NCBI GenBank assembly: GCA_016197365.1 | Contig: JACPVS010000003.1 | Location: 1 to 64,000 of the forward strand | Direction: 5' to 3' | DNA from: Mycolicibacterium cosmeticum | Lineage (GTDB): Bacteria; Actinomycetota; Actinomycetes; Mycobacteriales; Mycobacteriaceae | DNA length: 64,000 bases | Part shown: positions 18,269-25,601 of the stretch, piece by piece | Position numbering within the stretch: position 1 is the first letter of the stretch | Layout of the letters: each line of letters begins with the position of its first letter | Position numbers and translations under genes: made by a program | Notes under the pieces: generated by a model | Seen by the model: the letters and a program-made list of their open reading frames with translations, nothing else | Database searches by the model: none | Told to the model about the DNA's origin: nothing

Positions 18269-18922
18269 ATGTCCGACCTTGACGATGCCATCCGGGAACG
18301 GCGTTCCATCCGGATGTTCCTGCCCGACAAGCCGGTACCTCGGGAGTTGGTCGATGAAGCCGTGGCCCTGGCCACCACCGCGCCGTCGAACTGCAACATT
18401 CAGCCGTGGCAGGTCGTTTTCGCCTCGGGTGCCGCGCGAGACCGCCTTGTCGCCGCGATGCTTGCCGAGGCCACCAGCGGTCCGCTGCAGGGACCACCGG
18501 TGCCGGACTCGTTCGCACACATCCACAAGAAGACCGGCGCGGTGCTCTACGGCTCGATGGGCATCGCCCGTGACGACACCGAGGGCCGGCGGACGGCGAT
18601 ACTGCGGAATTGGGAGTTCTTCCGCGCACCGATGGCCGGCGTTGTGTATATGCATCGCGACCTCGGCACCGCCGATCTGCTGAGTGTCGGAATGTTCTTG
18701 CAGACCCTGATACTGGCGTTGACCGCGCGGGGGCTGGGAACCTGCGCACAGGTGTCGGTGGCCGCGTATCCCGCGATCATCCGCGAGCAGCTGGCTATAC
18801 CAGCGGAATTCGATATTCTGTGCGGCCTGGCCGTGGGTTACGCAGATCCGGCCTTCCCGGCCAATTCCCTGCGCGTCGGGCGTGAACCCGTGACGGCCAA
18901 GGTCGCCTTCGTCGAGGCGTGA
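18269..18922 (+). CDS. Nitroreductase-family flavoprotein
   Basis: 217 aa. The N-terminal AIRERRSIRMF and TTAPSNCNIQPW are the FMN-binding signatures of the nitroreductase superfamily. The C-terminal GLAVGYADP is the usual final FMN-contact segment. The length is normal for the family. GGGAGA lies upstream of the ATG and the gene starts 9 nt after the monooxygenase stop, so the two are probably one transcript. Possible roles are flavin reduction for the monooxygenase, reduction of an enone or quinone, or nitro reduction. The sequence does not decide among these. Confidence 0.9.
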   Translation: MSDLDDAIRERRSIRMFLPDKPVPRELVDEAVALATTAPSNCNIQPWQVVFASGAARDRLVAAMLAEATSGPLQGPPVPDSFAHIHKKTGAVLYGSMGIARDDTEGRRTAILRNWEFFRAPMAGVVYMHRDLGTADLLSVGMFLQTLILALTARGLGTCAQVSVAAYPAIIREQLAIPAEFDILCGLAVGYADPAFPANSLRVGREPVTAKVAFVEA

Positions 18923-19065
18923 GGGGACGTCAGCCGAAGACAGCTGCGTCGAGGTACGCCGATGAGGCCGGCGGCCCCAGGGGCCGGGTCCGCCGACCGA
19001 CACACCTGAGACCGCCTGCACCACCGTGGGCAGGTGAAACTGCCGAATCCGCGGCGACCGGTCCG

Positions 19066-20229
19066 TCACGCCGCGGGCGCGAGGACCACCGTCGCGTTGT
19101 GGCCGCCCATACCCAGCGAGGTCTTCACTGTCAGCCCGTCACGCATCGGGGTGAGGCCGTCCAGCAGCCGTGGGTGTCCCGTCGCGACAATCGGCGGTGC
19201 CGGGATCATCCCGTGCTCGTAACTCATTGCAGCCGCGGCAATTTCGACCGCGGCGGCTGCTCCCTGGCAGTGACCGGCGAGTGGCTTGACCGAATAGATC
19301 TGCGGAGCGCCGGCGAAGAGGTCATCGAGGATCGCCGCTTCCACGGTGTCGCATTGTTGGGTGCCCGGCCCGTGCGCGTTGATGTACGCGACGTCCGCAG
19401 GGTTCACCTCTGCGGCCAGCAGCGCGTCGCGCACGCACTGGTCGACCTGAGGATGCGCCGGATCGACCGAAGTCAGGTGGTAGGCATCGTGGCTCATCGC
19501 TCCCCCCAGCATCCGCACGTACGCGTCGCCGCCGCGCGCCGAGAGCACGAAGGCGATGGCGGCCTCTCCGGCCGGAAACCCCCTGCTGCCTTCCTGGAAC
19601 GGGCGGCACGCATCCAGCGGATCGGTATCTACCACCCCGACCCCCAGCCGGACGAAGTGCTCGACGTTCTCCGGGGTCAGCGACAGGTCGGTGGACACGA
19701 AGACGACGTCGTCGACGAATCCGGTGTCCAGCCACATCTTTGCGGTGATCAACGCCGCGCTCCCGGAGGCGCACATCGCCGAGACGTTCATGGCCGGCCC
19801 GTGAAAGCCGTACTCCTTCATCAGCATCGAGACGGGAGTCGACGGCATCAGGGTCAGGTAGTCACGGACTCGCCGGTTGGCGCGGTCTTCGAGGTAGAAC
19901 TGGCGCCATCCCTCGACCTCCGAGATCACCACGGCATGCAGCAGCCCGACGCGCGGTCCCGGTGTCCACCCGCGTGCGGTGGCATCGGTGATCGCCTCAC
20001 GGGCGGCTGCACGCATCGCGCGGGCGAACCTGCTCAGCCCGTCCCGGGGATCGCCGTGATCGGCAACGCGGGCCAGCCAGGCGTCCTGTTCGCCATCGGC
20101 GCCGAAGCCGCTGTGCAGGATGGCGGCAGGTTTGCCGCTGGCGAGGCCGTTCCACAGCGCATTCTTGCCCCAGCCATACCCGGTGACCGCTCCGATGCCG
20201 GTGATCGCCATTTGCTGTTTCTGCAGCAT
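19066..20229 (-). CDS. Beta-ketoacyl synthase (KAS I/II-like), stand-alone
   Basis: 387 aa from ATG 20229 (AAGGGA 8 nt upstream). Thiolase-fold condensing enzyme with an intact catalytic set: Cys153 in SAMCASGSA, His286 in NAHGPGT, Lys315 and His320 in KPLAGHCQG, and a C-terminal GMGGHN glycine loop. That pattern is FabF/KasA-like rather than KAS III. No acyl carrier protein, malonyl transferase or ketoreductase is encoded nearby, so it probably works with housekeeping partners or in a small specialised acylation step. It lies tail to tail with the nitroreductase gene. Confidence 0.9.
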   Translation of the reverse strand: MLQKQQMAITGIGAVTGYGWGKNALWNGLASGKPAAILHSGFGADGEQDAWLARVADHGDPRDGLSRFARAMRAAAREAITDATARGWTPGPRVGLLHAVVISEVEGWRQFYLEDRANRRVRDYLTLMPSTPVSMLMKEYGFHGPAMNVSAMCASGSAALITAKMWLDTGFVDDVVFVSTDLSLTPENVEHFVRLGVGVVDTDPLDACRPFQEGSRGFPAGEAAIAFVLSARGGDAYVRMLGGAMSHDAYHLTSVDPAHPQVDQCVRDALLAAEVNPADVAYINAHGPGTQQCDTVEAAILDDLFAGAPQIYSVKPLAGHCQGAAAAVEIAAAAMSYEHGMIPAPPIVATGHPRLLDGLTPMRDGLTVKTSLGMGGHNATVVLAPAA

Positions 20230-20360
20230 TGTGTAATTCCCTTCGATGTGTCGGTGCCCAGGGGGGGCATCGTTCCTCGATTAACGCTCTCGGCTCAGCA
20301 TTTGGCCAGTTGCGCGGGCATACTGGAGCCGCCGGGCCACCCCGCGCGGAGGCGGGTCAC

Positions 20361-22007
20361 GTGGCAATTCGGGGGTTGGGGAACGGTTTGGACAGCACCG
20401 AGGGGTCGCCTGACTGGGACGACTCCTCGCGCCCGGCGGATCCTGCGGAGCTGCGCTTTCGACGGATGGTCGACCACAGTCCCGACCCGATGTGCGTGCA
20501 CGCCGACGGCCTGGTCGTCTACGTCAACCCCGCCGGGGTTCGTGGCATCGGCGCCGAGAACGCCGAGCAATTGATCGGCCGGATGATCACCGACTTCCTC
20601 CATCCCGACTCGATACTCCCGATGCTGGAGCGCGTGGCCACCCTGCGCGACGAGGGCGACAGCACGGAGCCCTCCGAAGCGGTGATGCTGCGCCTCGATG
20701 GCAGCCCCATCGACGTCGAGGCCGTGGCGGTGTTGACGACGTGGAACGGCAAACCCGCCAACCAGGTGATCTTCCGGGACCTGACGGCACAGAAGGACGC
20801 GGAAGCGGCGGTTCGCTACCAAGCGGCACTGGTGAGTCACGTCTCCGACGCGATCATCGCGACCACCACCGACGGCGTCGTGACCAGCTGGAACCCGGCG
20901 GCCGAAGCGATCTATCGCCGGTCATCGGCGCGCGCCGTCGGACTGCCCCTGACCGAAGCCGTGGACGCCGAGATCGACCTGGCCGCAGTCGTGGCGCAGG
21001 GCGGCACCACCCACGCCACCCACCGGGCGGTCGACGGCTCGCGGGTCTACGTGCGGATGTCGGTGGCCACGATGGAGAACGGCTACGTGTTGCTGTGCAC
21101 GGACCACACCGCGCGCCGCCGTGCCGAGAAACACTTCGAGTCGATCGTGACGTCACTGCCCGACGGAGTGGTCATCCTCGACCACCACGGCACGCTGAAA
21201 TTCGTCAACCCGGCTGCCCTGCGCATCCTGCGGGTCGACCTCAACGACCTCGAACAGGACTACCGAACGTGGGTGTCGGCATTCCCGTTCTTCGACGGCA
21301 ACGGCGATGCGCTCAGCGCCGACCAGCAGCCCGCCGCGAAGACGTTGCTGACCCACGCCCCGCTGGAGAACCAGGTCGTCGGACTCGACCTCGTCGACGG
21401 TGCCCGCGTGTGGTTGTCGGTCAGTTCGTGCCTGCTCGACCCCGCCGATCCGCAACACTCCGCTGTCCTGGTCACTTTCACCGACATCACCGCTGAACGC
21501 GACGCGTATGCCGACCTCACCTATCAGGCCAACCACGACCCACTCACCGGTCTGCCGAACCGGGCCCAGATCGAACCGCGCGTCGCAGCGGCGATGGACT
21601 CGAGCCAACAACCGCTGACGGCGGTGCTGTTCATCGATTTGGACAATCTGAAGCTGGTCAACGACGAACTCGGCCATCATGCCGGTGACGCGATCATCAA
21701 GACCGCCGCCCAGCGACTGCGCAGCGCACTGGGACCCGATGAGTTCATCGCGCGCTACAGCGGCGACGAGTTCATCGTGCTGGTCTGTGGAGCAACGGAA
21801 TACGCCACCCTGCAACACATCATGGCGCGCATGCACGAGCACCTCGCCGAACCGGTGGCCATCGCCGGCACGCACCGGCCGATCACTGCCAGCATCGGCG
21901 TCACCATCATCACCGACAACGATCCGCGGTCACCGGCCGATATCATCCGCGACGCTGACGCGGCGATGTACAAAGCAAAGTCCCAGAGCCGGGGTTTCTA
22001 CGCCTAG
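20361..22007 (+). CDS. Triple-PAS diguanylate cyclase (GGDEF) protein
   Basis: 548 aa from GTG 20361 (GGAGG 8 nt upstream); the frame is open further up but lacks a ribosome site there. Three PAS-type sensor domains follow in order, about residues 20-130 (FRRMVDHSPDPMCVH), 140-230 (HVSDAIIATTTDGVV) and 245-360 (TSLPDGVVILDHHG). The GGDEF domain is about 370-546, with the HDPLTGLPNR entry motif, FIDLDNLKLVND and the active-site loop SGDEF. The Gly-to-Ser first residue is tolerated in many active cyclases. There is no EAL domain and no membrane segment. It would make cyclic di-GMP in the cytoplasm in response to a small ligand, redox state or light bound by PAS. Confidence 0.9.
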   Translation: MAIRGLGNGLDSTEGSPDWDDSSRPADPAELRFRRMVDHSPDPMCVHADGLVVYVNPAGVRGIGAENAEQLIGRMITDFLHPDSILPMLERVATLRDEGDSTEPSEAVMLRLDGSPIDVEAVAVLTTWNGKPANQVIFRDLTAQKDAEAAVRYQAALVSHVSDAIIATTTDGVVTSWNPAAEAIYRRSSARAVGLPLTEAVDAEIDLAAVVAQGGTTHATHRAVDGSRVYVRMSVATMENGYVLLCTDHTARRRAEKHFESIVTSLPDGVVILDHHGTLKFVNPAALRILRVDLNDLEQDYRTWVSAFPFFDGNGDALSADQQPAAKTLLTHAPLENQVVGLDLVDGARVWLSVSSCLLDPADPQHSAVLVTFTDITAERDAYADLTYQANHDPLTGLPNRAQIEPRVAAAMDSSQQPLTAVLFIDLDNLKLVNDELGHHAGDAIIKTAAQRLRSALGPDEFIARYSGDEFIVLVCGATEYATLQHIMARMHEHLAEPVAIAGTHRPITASIGVTIITDNDPRSPADIIRDADAAMYKAKSQSRGFYA

Positions 22008-22044
22008 ATGTGGCGTAACCTCTTCTCTGCCAACATTTTTGGAT

Positions 22045-22440
22045 CTAAGAAACGTCGTCTCGACGATGTAGCTCACCGATCTTGGTCAGCACTTCCTCCA
22101 TCGCCGCCGGGGACAGGCCGACGAGCCTGCCCGCCACCCGCCGGATTCCCTCATCGCGGGCAGTGATGAGCCATGACAACTCGCCGTCCATCCGCTCGAA
22201 GTAGCGCTCATCGGTGAAATAGGCCGTCTCGACCCCGAAGAACTCGGCAAAGGCCGCCATCGTGGTCACCGAGGGGTTGGTGCGAGCGCCGGTCCGCAAC
22301 TGCGAAAGATACGCCGACGACATCCGGATGCCGCGAGCACTGAGGGCCGCGACCACCTCGGAAGCCGAGTACGGCCCCCGACCGGGCGGATAGATGGCGT
22401 CGAACAAGCGGTTGAGCCTGTCGGCGAACGTTCTGCTCAG
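22045..22440 (-). CDS. EspR-like nucleoid-associated regulator, probable CTG start
   Basis: 131 aa from CTG 22440. The protein aligns from its first residue with M. tuberculosis EspR (132 aa). LSRTFADRLNRLFDAIYPP here matches EspR MSTTFAARLNRLFDTVYPP as I recall it, followed by helix-turn-helix residues MSSAYLSQLRTGARTNPS and the dimerising C-terminal helices. GAGGG lies 7-9 nt before the CTG. There is no ATG, GTG or TTG between this point and ATG 22548, so the options are a CTG start or an unusual 36-residue N-terminal extension. EspR proteins bind DNA as dimers of dimers and control ESX and cell-wall genes. This is a paralogue, since true espR sits elsewhere in mycobacteria. Confidence 0.8.
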   Translation of the reverse strand: MSRTFADRLNRLFDAIYPPGRGPYSASEVVAALSARGIRMSSAYLSQLRTGARTNPSVTTMAAFAEFFGVETAYFTDERYFERMDGELSWLITARDEGIRRVAGRLVGLSPAAMEEVLTKIGELHRRDDVS

Positions 22441-22502
22441 GAGACCGCCCTCGCTCGAGTTTCGAGCGGAGTGAACGCCACCGGCGTCCCTCCGCCTTGA
22501 AT

Positions 22503-22516
22503 TTACGGATGCGTAA
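22503..22516. promoter_or_regulatory. Palindrome upstream of EspR-like gene
   Basis: TTACG-GATG-CGTAA lies in an unusually AT-rich patch 63-76 nt upstream of the CTG start. On the reverse strand a TAAATT hexamer next to it could be a -10 box. It is a candidate operator or promoter element. The inverted repeat is only 5 bp per arm, so this is tentative. Confidence 0.35.
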
Positions 22517-22616
22517 TTTTCGCATGGCCCGCGTCTCGCGAGGGCCATATCGCTCGACTGCTCGTCACGGCATCCTGCGATGGCCGGCAACCCGGCACGC
22601 CCCCTCGACGACGAAA

Positions 22617-23228
22617 TCAAGGCACATCGTTGTGCAGTATGTGGCGGATCTGCGAGTTGAGCTGTTCGGCGGTCACCACGACCGGATAGCCGTTGACGAA
22701 GCTGGTCATCACCCCACTGATGAAGGTGAGCACCATGATCGCGCGTTCTTCTATCAGTGCCGGCGCCGGAGCGGGATCGCCATACCAGTGGGAGACGGCA
22801 TCGCGGGCGAGCGCATAGAAGCGGATGCCGTAGGCCGCCATGGTGGCGTTGAGGTCAGGATCCTCGTGGGCGTGCAGGATGAGCTCGAAACGCGCGCGGG
22901 TGCGGGTCATATAGGGCGCGGTCCCCGAGAGCATGACCAGCCGAGCCAAGCCGAGCGTGCCGGAGTAGCCGACGCCATGGTCGTCGTTGAGCTCGTCCAT
23001 CATCGTCAGATCGGCGAGGTCCAATTCGGTGATACGTGCAGCTACAGCCTGTAGCAGGGATTTGCGGGTGCGGAAGTAATACGACGTGGTTCCGGCCGGC
23101 ACGCCCGCGTGTGTGTCGAGCCGCGGATGAGTCAACCCGCGCGAACCCTGGGTCCCGAGCAGCTCGATGGCGGCATCGGCCAGATCGATGCGACGCTGAG
23201 CGCTGTTGTACTTCCGACGTGCAGTGAT
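22617..23228 (-). CDS. TetR-family regulator with no standard start codon at the expected position
   Basis: 203 aa if read from ATC at 23228. The nearest TTG (23135) would cut the protein to 172 aa and remove the first two helices of the DNA-binding domain. The frame runs from just after a TAG stop: ITARRKYNSAQRRIDLADAAIELLG (split here as residues 1-25) then THPRLDTHAGVPAGTTSYYF, a complete TetR helix-turn-helix. The C-terminal ligand domain is ordinary. The gene is probably functional with an ATC start like infC, or it carries a recent start-codon mutation. It is divergent from the LVIVD gene, its likely target (inference). Confidence 0.72.
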   Translation of the reverse strand: MTARRKYNSAQRRIDLADAAIELLGTQGSRGLTHPRLDTHAGVPAGTTSYYFRTRKSLLQAVAARITELDLADLTMMDELNDDHGVGYSGTLGLARLVMLSGTAPYMTRTRARFELILHAHEDPDLNATMAAYGIRFYALARDAVSHWYGDPAPAPALIEERAIMVLTFISGVMTSFVNGYPVVVTAEQLNSQIRHILHNDVP

Positions 23229-23364
23229 GGCCCGATTCTAACGTGCCCTGACGCGCCAGTTGCGCCCAGCCGACCGCCGCGCCGCGACGTCGAACCCGAC
23301 GCCGGTTGACCGGGATCCACCGAAAACATTTCTCTACGTCCTTAGAGGATGCTACGGTCCGGCC

Positions 23365-24945
23365 ATGGGGAGGACGCCATTCGCCGCGCCCGCGGGCGCC
23401 AGGCGAAATGTTTGCTGGATACGGGATGTCTCGTCGCGATGGCCGGCAGGGGCGGCCATGATGGTGAGCGTGCTGGTGCTCGCCATCACCCAGTGCGCTG
23501 TCGCCGGTGCGACCCTCCCGCCGGGCTTCGACGAGAACAACGATGTCTGGTCGGTGGCCGTGCCGGCGGCCACCTGCCGGCCCGGCGATCGGGTGGAGAC
23601 CGGACTGCAGGGCGAGGTGCCGGTCGAAGATCGCGACTCGCGGCGCAGCACGCTGGGCTACGCCTGCAACATCGATCTCGTCGGCCAGTTCCAGGGTCCG
23701 GGAGCAGGCTGGACCAGCGCCACCTACAAGAACTGCGTGTACATCGGGTCGACCTTTCCGCATACCAGCGGTGTGCAGGTGCTGGATGTGTCCGATCCCG
23801 CTCATCCACGGCCCACGGCGATGCTCACCGAACCGGCGATGATCAACGGCACCTGGGAATCGTTGAAAGTCAACGAGACCCGAGGATTGCTGGCCGGCAC
23901 AGGGGTGCCTTTTCTGTTCGGCCTGGGCTACATCTCGCTCTACGATGTCGCCACCGATTGCGCCCACCCGCGCCTGCTCAACGAGGGACGCGGCTCCCTG
24001 CCGGGCGTGCGGATCCCGATGCTCACCCACGAGGGCAACTTCTCACCCGATGGCAACACCTACTGGGCGTCCGGACAGATCTGGGCCAGCGCAGTCGACG
24101 TTTCCGACCCCACCGACCCCACGGTCGCGTGGAGCGCACCGGCCGGATTCGCCAGTCACGGTATGGATTTCACCCCCGACGGCGACACGATGTTCATGTC
24201 CACCGCCGCCGGGATGAACATCCTGGACACCTCAGCCATCCAAGAACGTGCCGCGCCCGGTATGACGATGCATCAGCTGCTGCCCAGCCGCGGGTACAAG
24301 CACTGGCATGACGGCCTGATCAGTCAGCACAGCATTTACGTCACGTACGGCGGCCATCCCTTCGTTTTCAATGTCGATGAATTCGGCTCCGGTGGCGTCA
24401 AGGTGTTCGACGCCGCCGACCTGGACGACCTGCGGTTGCGCACCACGATCAAACTTTCCATCAACCTTCCCGAACATCTCGATCGATGGGCGGCCAGCGC
24501 ATCCAGCAGCGGCGCGTTCGGCTACGAGTCCCATTACTGCAGCGTCGATCACCGCCAAGACCCCCAGGCCATGGCATGCGGATGGGCGCAGTCAGGCATC
24601 CGCGTGTTCGACATCCGTGACCCCGACGCCATCCGTGAGATCGCCTACTTCAATCCACCGGCGCAGACCGGCAAGAATGATCAACTGCCCAACTCCCAGC
24701 ACGTTCGTTTCGGCGGTGTGGTGGTTCCACCGGCCAGCAGTGCGATTTCGATCGCCCAAGCCATCCTCAACGGTCACATCAATGGCGACGACATCGTGCG
24801 CGACGGCCGGATCATCGGACTGGACCTGTCCGCAGATTGGTGCATGTCCCCACCGGAATTCCGCGGCAACCTGCTCTACGCAACCTGTACCGACAACGGC
24901 TTCATGGCCTTGCGCCTGGATCCTGCCGTGTATCCGCCGCGATGA
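23365..24945 (+). CDS. Secreted LVIVD beta-propeller-type protein
   Basis: 526 aa from ATG 23365; ATG 23458 would give a conventional short signal peptide (MMVSVLVLAITQCAVAGA). The mature part carries repeated blades with the LVIVD-type pattern (VQVLDVSDPAHPRPT, ASAVDVSDPTDPTVA, IRVFDIRDPDAIREI) and several cysteine pairs suited to an extracytoplasmic location. Function is not established for such proteins; they are thought to bind ligands or cell-wall partners. The stop overlaps the next start by 4 nt, so it is co-translated with the DUF305 protein. Confidence 0.82.
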   Translation: MGRTPFAAPAGARRNVCWIRDVSSRWPAGAAMMVSVLVLAITQCAVAGATLPPGFDENNDVWSVAVPAATCRPGDRVETGLQGEVPVEDRDSRRSTLGYACNIDLVGQFQGPGAGWTSATYKNCVYIGSTFPHTSGVQVLDVSDPAHPRPTAMLTEPAMINGTWESLKVNETRGLLAGTGVPFLFGLGYISLYDVATDCAHPRLLNEGRGSLPGVRIPMLTHEGNFSPDGNTYWASGQIWASAVDVSDPTDPTVAWSAPAGFASHGMDFTPDGDTMFMSTAAGMNILDTSAIQERAAPGMTMHQLLPSRGYKHWHDGLISQHSIYVTYGGHPFVFNVDEFGSGGVKVFDAADLDDLRLRTTIKLSINLPEHLDRWAASASSSGAFGYESHYCSVDHRQDPQAMACGWAQSGIRVFDIRDPDAIREIAYFNPPAQTGKNDQLPNSQHVRFGGVVVPPASSAISIAQAILNGHINGDDIVRDGRIIGLDLSADWCMSPPEFRGNLLYATCTDNGFMALRLDPAVYPPR

Positions 24946-25556
24946 GACCCCCACGGTTCCGAGATGTCGCGGCCCTGCTGGCGGCCGCAATGCTCGGAGC
25001 GACCGCGTGGGCGGCCGCCCATCCCCGACCCGACGTGCCTGCGGTGTTGTCGGCCATCGAAATCGGTTTCGCCCAGGACATGTCGGCCCACCATCAGCAG
25101 GCCGTCACCATGACCGACATGCTCGCTCCCGACGCCACCGGCGATGTGAAAGCACTCGCCGAGCAGATCAGGTTCACCCAACTCTCCGAGATCGGTCAGA
25201 TGACCGGCTGGCTGGCGCTGGCAGGTGCCCCACCGGCCGGCGCGCAGCCGATGGCGTGGATGATGCCCACCTCGACCGACCATCACGACGCCGGACACGA
25301 CGCGATGGAGATGCCCGGCATGGCCACACCGACTGACCTGAAACGATTGCAACGCAGCGCCGGCCTGGCCAACCAAAATCTGTTCCTGCACCTGATGACC
25401 CGCCACCACCAAGGCGGAATCAGCATGGCCGCCTATGCCTTCCACCACACCACGAACGACACCGTCCGCCGGGCAGCCAGTGTCATGGTCGACGAACAGA
25501 CCCAGGAAATCCAGATCATGGCCACCCTGCTGGCCCAGCACGAGCTTCAGCGATGA
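24942..25556 (+). CDS. Secreted DUF305 protein
   Basis: 204 aa. Signal peptide (residues about 1-26), then a DUF305 four-helix ferritin-like fold with two His-rich repeats: FAQDMSAHHQQAV near residue 45 and LMTRHHQGGISMA near residue 153. A Met/His-rich loop (HHDAGHDAMEMPGM) lies between them. The His/Met content suggests copper or another metal as ligand, which fits DUF305 proteins found beside copper-handling genes. It overlaps the LVIVD gene by 4 nt, so the two likely act together outside the membrane. Confidence 0.88.
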   Translation: MRPPRFRDVAALLAAAMLGATAWAAAHPRPDVPAVLSAIEIGFAQDMSAHHQQAVTMTDMLAPDATGDVKALAEQIRFTQLSEIGQMTGWLALAGAPPAGAQPMAWMMPTSTDHHDAGHDAMEMPGMATPTDLKRLQRSAGLANQNLFLHLMTRHHQGGISMAAYAFHHTTNDTVRRAASVMVDEQTQEIQIMATLLAQHELQR

Positions 25557-25601
25557 CGTCACGCGAGGAGCAGCCAGCCCGGCGCCTCGCTCAAGCGGCA
25601 T

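Noticed and set aside
16955..19069. A 704-codon frame on the reverse strand opposite the monooxygenase and nitroreductase genes.
   Set aside because: Low-complexity Arg/His/Gly-rich translation typical of high-GC antisense frames, no recognisable motif, and it covers two well-supported genes.
18919..20574. A 551-codon forward frame opposite the ketoacyl synthase gene.
   Set aside because: The ketoacyl synthase on the other strand has a complete active site, and this frame has antisense-type composition.
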